34,520 nucleotides of DNA from an uncultured Anaerobiospirillum sp. (GCA_944389785.1 CALXNP010000015.1:1-34520); one strand, 5' to 3'. Counted from the stretch's first letter, positions 9,163 to 17,109 are shown. The notes: generated by a model from the sequence alone, not told the origin. A program made the numbers and translations.

Positions 9163-9372
9163 ATATCTAATATTATTTATCACCTCATTTGCTATTCTTA
9201 TCCATAAAATATTATATACGTAAGCTTAAACTTCATAATATTTAACTACTTAAGAACTTATTATAAAAAATAAATTAAGATGTAAAATAGATATAATAAC
9301 TTATACCTAAGTTTTTACTAAGACTAATGTTATAAGTTTAGCAATATCCATAATTATAAACCAGGACTAACT

Positions 9373-10677
9373 ATGCTTAAATTTAGACCATATACATATT
9401 CATCTATACTGAGTCTTCTAATAGTTGTAGGTGCATTATTAAGTTACTATCAAGTACCTGTAACCTTTACTAGAAAAGCGTATATTGATGAATTTAGATT
9501 CTTCACTGGTGTTTTATGCTGGGTTTTTATTTCTCTAAACATCATTATAGCAGCTAGACCTTGCTTAATTGGTAAGCTATTACCACTTGATGCTTGGTAT
9601 AAAATGCATAAAGTTTTTGGTATTTATGCAGCTATTTTTACTACTCTGCACTTTTTTGGTAAAGATATAGCTATAGCTGTTTTAGATATGACTATAAGTT
9701 TTCCTGAAGTTACAGGAGCTAGCCCTCCTAAACCAATGCCTTATAAGGGTTTTGCAAAAGATCTTGGTGAATATATTGCCTATTTAGCTCTTGTTTTATT
9801 TGCAATCAGTTTTATTAGTAAAATTAGCTATAAACATTGGTATTATACTCACAAACTATTTTCTATATGTTATATAGCATTACTCTTCCATGCATATTAT
9901 TTAACAAATGATATTAAGCACACTACAGTATATATATGGTTTGTTGATGCAATTACTATTTTAGCTACAATTGCTGCGTTTATTCTGCTATTTAATTTTG
10001 CAGGCGGACACAGACGCTTTAAAGCTAAGGTATTAGACATAAAGCATCAAGATAACACTACTTTACTAGAACTTGAAGCCCAAAATAATATTGCAGGCAA
10101 TGTGGGTAATTTTTATTTCTTAAAATACAATAAACAAAATTTCCATCCATTCTCCGCTTACAATATTGATGGCAATAAAATTAGCTTTTTAATTAAAGGC
10201 TATGGAGCATTTACTAAAAATGTAGCTAATTTGAAAAATAATGATGAAGTTGTAGTAGAAGGTCCTTACGGTGATTTTGAACCTTTAAAAGCAAAAGGAC
10301 ATAATGTCTTATATTTTGCACAAGGTGTAGGTATTGCCCCTTTTGCAGGTACATTAATACGCCTTGCTAAACAAAATAAACTTGATTTTAAATTACATGT
10401 TATGTTATTGAGCCATGAAGGCAGAGATGACAGCTCTTGTAAGTACCTGCAAGATACTTTAGCACAGCTTGAACAAAAAGGAGTAAATGTTAATTATTAC
10501 AATATCAAGCAAGATGGATATTTTGATGAAGCTAAAGCAAAAGTATTACTTGATAATGGTTTTGATAGTATATATTACTGTGGCTCATCTCAATTAGGAA
10601 AACTACTTGCAAAAGTATATAAGCAACAAGGTGGTAATCTAAATAATTTCCATCAAGAATTTTGTAATTGGCGTTAA
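9373..10677 (+). CDS. Ferric-reductase-like transmembrane flavocytochrome (FAD/NAD-binding oxidoreductase)
   Basis: Integral membrane electron-transfer protein: residues 1-210 hold about six helices and the remainder is a cytoplasmic ferredoxin-NADP-reductase-type module. Two histidine pairs of the bis-heme core are visible, H79/H93 and H160/H173, spaced as in ferric reductases and NADPH oxidases. The FAD motif HPFSAY is at 258-263, the nicotinamide-binding GVGIAPFAG at 318-326, and a C-terminal YYCGS near residue 400. Electrons would pass from NAD(P)H through FAD and two hemes to an acceptor outside the inner membrane. Ferric iron, oxygen or a peptide-methionine-sulfoxide partner are all possible; acceptor unknown. 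AGGA lies 7 bases before the ATG. Followed by a strong shared terminator; no partner gene adjacent. Confidence 0.85.
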   Translation: MLKFRPYTYSSILSLLIVVGALLSYYQVPVTFTRKAYIDEFRFFTGVLCWVFISLNIIIAARPCLIGKLLPLDAWYKMHKVFGIYAAIFTTLHFFGKDIAIAVLDMTISFPEVTGASPPKPMPYKGFAKDLGEYIAYLALVLFAISFISKISYKHWYYTHKLFSICYIALLFHAYYLTNDIKHTTVYIWFVDAITILATIAAFILLFNFAGGHRRFKAKVLDIKHQDNTTLLELEAQNNIAGNVGNFYFLKYNKQNFHPFSAYNIDGNKISFLIKGYGAFTKNVANLKNNDEVVVEGPYGDFEPLKAKGHNVLYFAQGVGIAPFAGTLIRLAKQNKLDFKLHVMLLSHEGRDDSSCKYLQDTLAQLEQKGVNVNYYNIKQDGYFDEAKAKVLLDNGFDSIYYCGSSQLGKLLAKVYKQQGGNLNNFHQEFCNWR

Positions 10678-10695
10678 ACATATACACAACAAACT

Positions 10696-10726
10696 AAGAC
10701 TAAGGCTAAATTAGCCTTAGTCTTTT
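10696..10726. terminator. Strong bidirectional terminator between the flavocytochrome gene and metQ
   Basis: AAGACTAAGGCTAA (10696-10709), one base, TTAGCCTTAGTCTT (10711-10724): 14-base arms, with the innermost bases forming the loop. TTTT ends the plus-strand copy; the minus-strand copy is followed by AGTTTGTT. Confidence 0.85.
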
Positions 10727-10735
10727 AAAAAGCTG

Positions 10736-11593
10736 TTATTCTTGATATTTAAATACAGGTATAGCAGCACCTTTATATTGTTCTATAACCAAGGCTGCTG
10801 TTTGTGCTTTTTGATATTCAGCTATAACTTTTTTAAGTATAGGATTATCCTTATCAGCTTTACGACAAATAACTACATTAACATAAGGATTGTCACTTTC
10901 TACCCCACCACCACTTAAATCAGAAAAAATTGCATCCTTAGCTGGATCTAATTTATTATCTACAGCATAGTTTGAGTTAACAATAGAAGCTGCTACATCA
11001 GGAATTAAACTTACAGTATTAGCAGCATCAACCTCATAAATTTTAATATGTTTTGGATTTTCAATAATATCCTTAACCTCTGGTGTATAGCCTTTACTTG
11101 GATCTAATTTAATAACATTAGCTTTTTCTAAAAGTTTTAATGCTCTGCCACCATTAGTTAAATCATTAGGTATAGCTATAGTATCCCCCTCTTTTAATTC
11201 ATCTAAGCTTTTAATTTTATCTGAATAAGCTGCAAGAGGTACAATAAAAGTATCAGATAAAATTTCAAAATCATAATTATGTGCTTTTGAATCTTCCTCT
11301 AAATAAGCTTTATGCTGAAAAGCATTTAAGTCAATTTCACCATCATTTAACACACGATTAGGTAATGAGTAATCAGCAAATTTAACAATAGTAAGTTTAA
11401 CATCTGAGCCCTCAAGACGTTTGCTTACAGCTTCCCATTCAGCATTATGCTCACCTACTAAGCCTATTTTTACCTCAGTAACATTAGACTCGCTTGTATT
11501 GCTTGTGTTAGTTTTAACATCTTTTGAGCAAGCACTCAAACCTAAAGCTAAAACAATTGCTGTTAAACTTAAAAAAGTATTTTTTAATTGCAT
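10736..11593 (-). CDS. metQ: Methionine-binding lipoprotein of the MetNIQ ABC transporter
   Basis: Periplasmic substrate-binding component, tethered to the inner membrane. The lipoprotein signal ends in a lipobox LSAC with the acylated cysteine at C22. The NlpA/MetQ fold is recognisable from IGLVGEHNAEWEAV near the start, the FAD-Y-rich region, LNAFQHKAYLE, and DTIAIPNDLTNGGRALKLLEK. Length 285 is typical. AAGGA lies 9 bases before the ATG. Last gene of metN-metI-oxidoreductase-metQ, 55 bases after the oxidoreductase gene with no terminator between, and ending at the shared terminator. Its likely cargo is L-methionine, and possibly D-methionine as known for the E. coli system. Confidence 0.93.
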   Translation of the reverse strand: MQLKNTFLSLTAIVLALGLSACSKDVKTNTSNTSESNVTEVKIGLVGEHNAEWEAVSKRLEGSDVKLTIVKFADYSLPNRVLNDGEIDLNAFQHKAYLEEDSKAHNYDFEILSDTFIVPLAAYSDKIKSLDELKEGDTIAIPNDLTNGGRALKLLEKANVIKLDPSKGYTPEVKDIIENPKHIKIYEVDAANTVSLIPDVAASIVNSNYAVDNKLDPAKDAIFSDLSGGGVESDNPYVNVVICRKADKDNPILKKVIAEYQKAQTAALVIEQYKGAAIPVFKYQE

Positions 11594-11648
11594 AGTAATA
11601 TATCCTTATTAAATAAAAAATAAAAAACAAAAATAAACAAATACGATA

Positions 11649-12980
11649 TTAAAGCTCAGATCCTGCCTCAAAATTTCTATAAGCAATAGTAGCATTTGCT
11701 CCAATAGCTCTAAATGGCTCTGGTGGCAGATAACTAGCCTTATAATTTTGCTTAATATAATTAAGCTCTGCAGAATCAATACCTAAAATCAGATGCGCAA
11801 GATAAGTACCCACAATAATGGCACGAGTTACACCAGAACCATCTGAAGTACTTGCTGCATAAACATTGTCAGCCATTTTTCCAAAAATAGGTAAAGTATT
11901 GCCAGTAAAAGCAATAAGACCACCATATAAATCTTTAAGCTTAATATCTTTAAGTTGAGGAAATCTTGCATAAAAAGCGTGATTTAACAATTTATAAGCT
12001 CTTAAAGCTCTTTGCTGTGAAGTATTTAAACTGCTTGCATAAGCTATATCTGTTCTAACAAAAATTCTTTTATCACGAGTAAAGCGTATAGTAGCTCCTG
12101 CTGGATGTGTTGCAGTAATACCCCATGGTTTTACCTTTGCCAAATTCCCTAAAATTTCATCATCTAAAACATCAGTCATAGCTCCAAAACTATGTATTGC
12201 AGTTAAATTTTTAGCTTGTTTTGGATAAAAGCACTTCAAAAAAGCATTGTTTAATACAATAATCTTAGAGCCTTTAATTACTCTTCCATCATTTAACTCT
12301 ATAGAAGGAACTAAGCCATCGTTAATCTTAATGACAGGAGTATTTTCATAAATAAATACATTTTTAGGCAATACAGTTGCCAAAGCACGTATTAACTCTG
12401 CTGGATTATTTAAATAGGTTTCATCTAAATATAAAGCCTTATTATAAAAATTAGTACCAAGGCGTGAAGCTAGATCATCTTTTGCTACATATTCATACTT
12501 CACATCAAGCTTATCAAAATATGAAGCTAAGAGATCTAAAGCCTTTTGATTACGTTCTTCACGTACAGCTTTATACATACCCTCTTTATCAAAATAAATA
12601 TCAAGTTTATGCTCTTTAATTTGAGATAAAACTATATCTAATGCCTTTTGATTTAATCTAAGTAGCCATTTTTGATCTTCTAAAGTAAATTTTTGTCTGC
12701 CAATTAAAGCTTTAGCAATTTGAGCAACAGAGAAAAACCCAGCATTGCGTCCTGAACTATTTTCTCCAATACTTAAAGCATCAACAAGCAAAATACTTTT
12801 TTCACTTTGTCTTTTAGCTAATTCTAAAGCAGCACTAACTCCTCCAAAACCTGCCCCTACTATGATGTAGTCATAGTTATTTTTTATATAATGATTATCT
12901 AAAAAACGTACATCTTTATATTTTGATAATTTCTGCCAAGGACTTTGTCCTATTTGATGTGGTAAAACTAAATTTGTCAT
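11649..12980 (-). CDS. FAD-dependent amine/amino-acid oxidoreductase (DAO family) inside the met transport operon
   Basis: A 443-residue DAO-superfamily flavoprotein. The dinucleotide-binding motif GAGFGG is at 42-47 in YDYIIVGAGFGG, followed by the FAD-contact signature SSGRNAGFF and a C-terminal second FAD region with YAASTSDGSGVTRA. Relatives oxidise amino acids or amines (D-amino-acid dehydrogenase, PuuB, sarcosine oxidase). No signal peptide or membrane helix, so cytoplasmic. AGGAG lies 6 bases before the ATG; the gene starts 13 bases after metI. The position inside a methionine transporter under a methionine-responsive leader suggests methionine, its D-form or an N-methyl derivative as substrate. 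That is inference from context only. Confidence 0.85.
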   Translation of the reverse strand: MTNLVLPHQIGQSPWQKLSKYKDVRFLDNHYIKNNYDYIIVGAGFGGVSAALELAKRQSEKSILLVDALSIGENSSGRNAGFFSVAQIAKALIGRQKFTLEDQKWLLRLNQKALDIVLSQIKEHKLDIYFDKEGMYKAVREERNQKALDLLASYFDKLDVKYEYVAKDDLASRLGTNFYNKALYLDETYLNNPAELIRALATVLPKNVFIYENTPVIKINDGLVPSIELNDGRVIKGSKIIVLNNAFLKCFYPKQAKNLTAIHSFGAMTDVLDDEILGNLAKVKPWGITATHPAGATIRFTRDKRIFVRTDIAYASSLNTSQQRALRAYKLLNHAFYARFPQLKDIKLKDLYGGLIAFTGNTLPIFGKMADNVYAASTSDGSGVTRAIIVGTYLAHLILGIDSAELNYIKQNYKASYLPPEPFRAIGANATIAYRNFEAGSEL

Positions 12981-12993
12981 AAAAAACTCCTAA

Positions 12994-13680
12994 TTATTTG
13001 TTATGATTTACTCTTTTTATTGCAAGATTGCCTACAAGCTGAATTATTGCCACCATGATTAAAATAATAACCACTGTTAAATAAGTAATGTCAGTTTGTC
13101 CTCTTTGATGACCATATCGTATAGCAAAATCACCAAGACCACCGCCACCTATAGCACCAGCCATAGCAGTAAGACCTAATAAAGACACAGCTGTAATTTG
13201 CACAACACGAATAAGTGGGGCAATACTTTCTTTTAGATATACTCTAAAGATGATAGCAAAGCGTGAACACCCCATAGATAAAGCAGCTTCTATTAAACCT
13301 TTATCAATTTGAGCCAGTACACTTTCTACCTGTCTTGCAAAAAAAGGTACTGTACCCACAACTAGTGGCACTATAGCTCCTGTTGTACCTATAGCACTAC
13401 CCACAATAAAACGTGATACAGGAATTAAAGCTGCCAATAAAATAACAAAAGGAATTGATCTAAATAAGTTAATTATGCTTTCAAGTATCTTATTGACATA
13501 AGCATTTTCATATAATCCGCCTTTTTTAGAAACAATTAACAATACACCTAAAAATAAACCAAAAATAAAGGCTAAAGAACCAGAATATAGCAACATAATT
13601 AAAGTTTGATAAATACTTGCATAAAGTTCATCTGTCTTATTAGCTACATTTGGGCTTAAAGCAATTAATAAATTATCCAT
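12994..13680 (-). CDS. metI: Methionine ABC transporter permease
   Basis: Inner-membrane permease subunit of MetNIQ, 228 residues with five to six helices. The EAA loop that docks on the ATPase is visible as IEAALSMGCSRFAIIFRVYLKES. I place the start at the ATG at 13680 rather than the TTG five codons upstream: GAGGAG sits 7 bases before this ATG and MDNLLIALSP is a natural beginning. With this start the gene overlaps the metN stop by 8 bases (ATGGATAA), indicating translational coupling. Confidence 0.95.
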   Translation of the reverse strand: MDNLLIALSPNVANKTDELYASIYQTLIMLLYSGSLAFIFGLFLGVLLIVSKKGGLYENAYVNKILESIINLFRSIPFVILLAALIPVSRFIVGSAIGTTGAIVPLVVGTVPFFARQVESVLAQIDKGLIEAALSMGCSRFAIIFRVYLKESIAPLIRVVQITAVSLLGLTAMAGAIGGGGLGDFAIRYGHQRGQTDITYLTVVIILIMVAIIQLVGNLAIKRVNHNK

Positions 13681-14707
13681 GTAATAACTCCTCAACTTTA
13701 ACGTTTTTAGCTTTTAAATAAGCAATTGCTGATCGAATATCTTCTTGTTTGCCTGATAACACACCAACGGTACCACCAACAGGACTATTATTAATAAGTT
13801 CAATATCTGCGTATAAGATATTCATGATTAAATTAAATTTATGGCTTATATTTGAGATTAAAGGTTCACTAATGCCTTTGTCTGTATAAAGTAATCTTAC
13901 TAATACATCATTTTCTTGTAGATTAAGCAGATGACTTTTAGCTAACAATTTATCAATCTTGTTAAGATTAGAACTTTTATTAATAAAGGATATAGCAGCT
14001 TTTGAGCTTGGATTGGCAAATACATCAAACACATCTGCACATTCAACTACTTGACCATGCTCCATCACTGCAACTTTATTACAAATTTGCTTAACTACAG
14101 CAAGTTCATGTGTAATTAACACTATGGTTAATTTAAGTTTTTGATTTAATGTTTTTAATAATTCTAAAATCTCATGTGTTGAATTTGGATCTAGAGCTGA
14201 GGTAGCTTCATCACATAATAAAATCTTAGGATCATTTGCTAAAGCTCTAGCTATAGCTACTCTTTGCTTTTGACCACCTGATAATTCATGTACATAATTA
14301 TTAGCTTTTGAAGAAAGACCTACAAGTTCTAATAAATCTAAAGCTTTTTTAACACGCTGTGATTTTTTTATACCTTTGTAAGCTAGAGGAAAAAGTACAT
14401 TATCTAGAACATTACGTGATGGCATTAAGTTAAAATGCTGAAAAATAAAACCTATCTTACTTCTTTTTTCACGTAACTGTTTTTCATTTAAACTTAAAAG
14501 CTCATCATTATCAACAATAATAGATGAACCTTCATCAGGTCTTTCAAGTAAATTTAAGCAGCGTACTAAGGTAGACTTACCTGCACCAGAAAAACCAATA
14601 ATACCAAAAATATCTTGAGGTTTAATATGTAGATTAATATTCTCTAAAGCTTTAAAGCAATTATTACCTTGATAAAAATGCTTATTTAAATTACTAATTT
14701 TGATCAT
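13673..14707 (-). CDS. metN: Methionine ABC transporter ATP-binding protein
   Basis: ATPase that drives methionine import through MetI. Walker A is GFSGAGKS at 38-45, the ABC signature LSGGQ at 142-146, Walker B ILLCDEAT with D166-E167, and the switch histidine lies in LITHELAV. Residues about 260-344 form the C-terminal NIL regulatory domain, which in E. coli MetN binds methionine and inhibits transport at high internal levels. Length 344 agrees with E. coli. AAAGGG lies 6 bases before the ATG. First structural gene after the attenuator leader described separately. Confidence 0.97.
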   Translation of the reverse strand: MIKISNLNKHFYQGNNCFKALENINLHIKPQDIFGIIGFSGAGKSTLVRCLNLLERPDEGSSIIVDNDELLSLNEKQLREKRSKIGFIFQHFNLMPSRNVLDNVLFPLAYKGIKKSQRVKKALDLLELVGLSSKANNYVHELSGGQKQRVAIARALANDPKILLCDEATSALDPNSTHEILELLKTLNQKLKLTIVLITHELAVVKQICNKVAVMEHGQVVECADVFDVFANPSSKAAISFINKSSNLNKIDKLLAKSHLLNLQENDVLVRLLYTDKGISEPLISNISHKFNLIMNILYADIELINNSPVGGTVGVLSGKQEDIRSAIAYLKAKNVKVEELLHG

Positions 14708-14748
14708 TTGTTACCCTTTTATTATGTTTTAATTTATTGCTTGAGGTT

Positions 14749-14787
14749 ACAAATGGTCTATTTAGCGAAAAAAAAGAGACCATTTGT
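14749..14787 (-). promoter_or_regulatory. 11-bp inverted repeat competing with the terminator's 3' arm
   Basis: ACAAATGGTCT (14787-14777 on the minus strand) and AGACCATTTGT (14759-14749) are perfect complements separated by 17 bases containing the terminator T-run. The upstream arm includes most of the loop and 3' arm of the met terminator, so the two hairpins exclude one another. It can form only in transcripts that have passed the terminator. Possible roles are stabilising read-through mRNA or controlling access to metN, whose start is 41 bases downstream. Confidence 0.55.
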
Positions 14788-14799
14788 AGTGGCCTCTTT
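14768..14799 (-). terminator. Attenuator terminator in the metN leader
   Basis: On the minus strand AAAGAGGCC (14799-14791), loop ACTACAAAT, GGTCTCTTT (14781-14773): nine-bp stem with one G-T pair, running into eight T ending at 14768. It lies 25 bases after the leader ORF stop and 60 bases before metN, so as an intrinsic terminator it would stop transcription before the transport genes. Confidence 0.85.
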
Positions 14800-14849
14800 A
14801 CCGCATAAAAAAACTTAAATTTAACTATTTCTTACAGGAATAGAGGCCA
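14790..14849 (-). promoter_or_regulatory. Predicted antiterminator pairing of the met attenuator
   Basis: TGGCCTCT (14849-14842, inside the leader ORF just after its last Met codon) is exactly complementary to AGAGGCCA (14797-14790, the 5' arm of the terminator). Pairing would prevent terminator formation. A competing upstream partner GGCCA (14885-14881) can pair with TGGCC (14849-14845) when no ribosome is present. This gives the 1:2, 2:3, 3:4 logic of ribosome-mediated attenuators. Confidence 0.7.
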
Positions 14850-14965
14850 ATAAACATACGCATGTACATATGCATTGACATGGCCATCATAAAGAATAAA
14901 GATGCAATCTTAGTATTGTTTACTAAGATATTAGTATTTATATTTACTAAAGTTAATATCTGCAT
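14825..14965 (-). CDS. Methionine-rich leader peptide of the metNI-FAD-metQ operon
   Basis: A 46-residue ORF with ATG at 14965 and TAG at 14825-14827, not a member of any known protein family. Residues 26-37 read MMAMSMHMYMRM, seven methionines in twelve, followed by FIGLYSCKK. A weak AGGA (14976-14979) lies 10 bases before the ATG. Alternatively translation starts at the Met pair itself (ATG at 14890), giving a 21-residue peptide, but that ATG has no Shine-Dalgarno sequence. Position just before an intrinsic terminator, overlap with the antiterminator sequence and location upstream of methionine-transport genes argue for a control peptide whose translation senses Met-tRNA supply. A copper-binding Met-rich peptide is a less likely alternative. 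Confidence 0.78.
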   Translation of the reverse strand: MQILTLVNINTNILVNNTKIASLFFMMAMSMHMYMRMFIGLYSCKK

Positions 14966-14968
14966 CTT
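14899..14968 (-). ncRNA. Predicted three-way-junction fold in the met leader RNA
   Basis: Reading the minus strand, AAGATGCA (14968-14961) pairs with TGCATCTT (14906-14899) to close P1 (8 bp). GATATTA (14960-14954) pairs with TAATATC (14933-14927) as P2 (7 bp). ATCTTAGTA (14929-14921) pairs with TACTAAGAT (14915-14907) as P3 (up to 9 bp, sharing three bases with P2). There are almost no unpaired junction bases. The start codon at 14965 lies within P1. It does not match any riboswitch class I know. Confidence 0.45.
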
Positions 14969-15010
14969 AAATTCATCCTAAAAATTTTTATTAAAAAGTA
15001 GATGATAAAT

Positions 15011-15039
15011 ATATTATGTGAAAATTTATTTAAAGTCAA
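15011..15039 (-). promoter_or_regulatory. Sigma-70 promoter of the met transport operon
   Basis: On the minus strand TTGACT (15039-15034), 17 bases, TAATAT (15016-15011), the best sigma-70 match in the window. Predicted start near 15004 gives about 40 bases before the leader ORF and about 300 before metN. No MetJ-type AGACGTCT repeats are visible. Confidence 0.8.
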
Positions 15040-15233
15040 AATTAAACTTTTTTAGTTCAAAAGTTTGCACTAAATTTTACCTAAAAATAAAAATTATTAT
15101 TTTTCAATAAATTAGTCTAAACACTATGCTTATATTTGGTGCTTTAATTAAATTTTGTGATTTTTTAATAACCTATAAATTATATGAGTTTATTTGTGAT
15201 CTAGCTAAAACACTTATGAATAAAAAAAAATAC

Positions 15234-15250
15234 TTGGCTCAATAAATGCT
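15234..15250 (+). promoter_or_regulatory. Sigma-54 promoter for the chemoreceptor gene
   Basis: TTGGCTCAATAAATGCT: GG (15236-15237) and GC (15248-15249) are exactly 10 bases apart, with TTGGC and TGCT matching the -24/-12 consensus. Predicted start near 15261 leaves a leader of about 37 bases. An overlapping extended -10 (TGCTAGAAT) at 15247-15255 is a weaker sigma-70 alternative. Confidence 0.6.
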
Positions 15251-15297
15251 AGAATAAGATATCATATATAAATTACAATAATTTTAAGGTAATACAA

Positions 15298-17052
15298 ATG
15301 TTTAATAAATTTTCTCTTAAAGCTAAAATGCTTATATTAAGCGCAGGTTTAGCTATTAGCTTTGTAGTCTTACTTATAATTATAGCTATTAATGAAGCTA
15401 GTCTACTAAAAAACACCAACACACAAATAAAATCTTTGATACAAGCGGAAATTGAACAAAAAATTAAATTAGCCACTGATAGTGCTGCTAATTTATTAGG
15501 TGATCTTGTTGTTGGTTTAAGTGAAGAAGAGCAAATAGCTGTTATAGCTCAAGCTATTGAAAAATTTAGATTTGAAGATGATAAATCTGGTTACTTTTTT
15601 GTATATAAAGAATATGTTCCTGTAGCTCATCCAACTCGTAAAGATTTACTTGGTAAATCTTTATACGAAGCTAAGGATGAAAATGGTGTTTACTATGTAA
15701 GAGATCTATTTGAAACCGCTAAAACTCAAGGAACAAAAACACAATTTGTTTACTTTACCTTTTCAAAGCCTCTGCCTGATGGCACTTTAACTACAGCCTC
15801 AAAAGTAGGCTATGCTGCTATGATACCTAATACACAAAATATTTGGATCTCAACTGGTGTCTATGTAGATACTCTAGAACCTTATGCTAATAGTATCTCT
15901 GTTAAAATTACGGATGATATTAAAAGCAGTATCACAAAAGCTTTAATCTATGCTTTTATTGCCTTTACTGTAATTTCAATTCCTTTGTTCTACACTTTTT
16001 ATAATAATATTACTCAAAGTGTACAAAAGCTCAATCACAATATCAAAAACTTCTTTAAATACTTTAACCACGAAATTAAAGATTTCGACTTTGTTGATAT
16101 TAATGCTCAAGATGAATTTGGCATTATGTCACAATTAATTAAACAAAATATAATTACAAGCAAAAAGGGGCTTGAACAAGACGATCAAGCTATTGCTACT
16201 GTAGTTAAAACAGTACATGAAATTGATAAAGGTAATTTAGCAGTTAGAGTAAATGCACAAGTAACTAACCCTCATTTAAAAGAATTACTTACTGTATTAA
16301 ACTCTATGCTTGATACTCTAGAAAATAAAATTGGCTCTAATTTAAATAATCTATTAAGTATCTTTAAATCTTATCAAAATTTGGATTTCACAAAAGTTAT
16401 TGATAATGCTAAAGGTAATGCCGAGCTTGCAATAAATAATTTAGGTCAGCAAATGTGTAGTAACCTTAGTGCTTCTAAAAACTACGCTAACATGCTATGT
16501 GAACAAACAGAAGTTTTAAATAACTCTATGACTAAACTTTTAGAATCAAGTTCTTCTCAAGAACGTTCTATTCAAAGCTCTGCAGCTTCAATTGAACAAA
16601 TTAGTGTCTCTATGCAAAATGTTGCTACTAAAACTAATGAAGTTAGCAATTATGCAGAAGATATTAAAAAGGTTGTAGCTGTAATTAAAGATATTGCAGA
16701 ACAAACAGATCTACTTGCACTAAACGCAGCTATTGAGGCAGCACGTGCAGGTGAACATGGTCGCGGATTTGCGGTAGTAGCAGATGAAGTTCGTCAATTA
16801 TCAATGCGCACAAGCAAATCACTTAGTGATATTGAGACTAATGTAGGTGTACTTGTTCAAGGTATGGAAGATATGAATAATTCTATCAAAGAACAAACTG
16901 ATGGTATTAATCATATCAATGACGCTATAATCTCGCTTGAAAATGTTATCAATGCTAACGTACAGGTAGTAGATGAAACTAATGCTATAACACGTAATGT
17001 TAAGGATATTGCAGATAAAATTTTATCTGATGTAGCTTCTAAAAAGTTTTAA
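15298..17052 (+). CDS. Methyl-accepting chemotaxis protein with sCache sensor domain
   Basis: Inner-membrane chemoreceptor, 584 residues. A first membrane helix (about 11-32) is followed by a periplasmic sCache_2-type domain (about 45-195) containing [26 protein letters not shown] and [13 protein letters not shown] second helix (about 205-226) and a HAMP-like linker follow. The signalling hairpin tip lies within 468-502 ([26 protein letters not shown]). sCache_2 receptors often sense small organic acids; the ligand here is unknown. There is no CheR-binding pentapeptide at the C-terminus. AAGG lies 8 bases before the ATG. Divergent from the met operon; their leaders share the intergenic region, but nothing shows the receptor senses methionine. 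Confidence 0.93.
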   Translation: MFNKFSLKAKMLILSAGLAISFVVLLIIIAINEASLLKNTNTQIKSLIQAEIEQKIKLATDSAANLLGDLVVGLSEEEQIAVIAQAIEKFRFEDDKSGYFFVYKEYVPVAHPTRKDLLGKSLYEAKDENGVYYVRDLFETAKTQGTKTQFVYFTFSKPLPDGTLTTASKVGYAAMIPNTQNIWISTGVYVDTLEPYANSISVKITDDIKSSITKALIYAFIAFTVISIPLFYTFYNNITQSVQKLNHNIKNFFKYFNHEIKDFDFVDINAQDEFGIMSQLIKQNIITSKKGLEQDDQAIATVVKTVHEIDKGNLAVRVNAQVTNPHLKELLTVLNSMLDTLENKIGSNLNNLLSIFKSYQNLDFTKVIDNAKGNAELAINNLGQQMCSNLSASKNYANMLCEQTEVLNNSMTKLLESSSSQERSIQSSAASIEQISVSMQNVATKTNEVSNYAEDIKKVVAVIKDIAEQTDLLALNAAIEAARAGEHGRGFAVVADEVRQLSMRTSKSLSDIETNVGVLVQGMEDMNNSIKEQTDGINHINDAIISLENVINANVQVVDETNAITRNVKDIADKILSDVASKKF

Positions 17053-17073
17053 ATATAAAATAAAAATATGATC

Positions 17074-17098
17074 AGAGGTGCCTAGCACCTCTTTTTTT
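17074..17098 (+). terminator. Intrinsic terminator after the chemoreceptor gene
   Basis: AGAGGTGC (17074-17081), CTA, GCACCTCT (17085-17092), then a run of seven T ending at 17098. Canonical. Confidence 0.93.
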
Positions 17099-17109
17099 AC
17101 TAAAAATTT

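Noticed and set aside
13681-13695. TTG start for metI five codons upstream
   Set aside because: The TTG overlaps the GAGGAG ribosome site that is ideally spaced for the ATG at 13680.
14700-15040. MetJ operator or known SAM riboswitch in the met leader
   Set aside because: No tandem AGACGTCT-like boxes and no recognisable SAM-riboswitch core; the leader peptide and terminator explain the region better.
15273-15476. Antisense ORF opposite the chemoreceptor start, and similar antisense frames opposite folD, dacB, valS, fliM, fliN and mltG
   Set aside because: They lie wholly inside well-supported genes, have no ribosome sites and encode low-information hydrophobic or Ser/Lys-rich translations.
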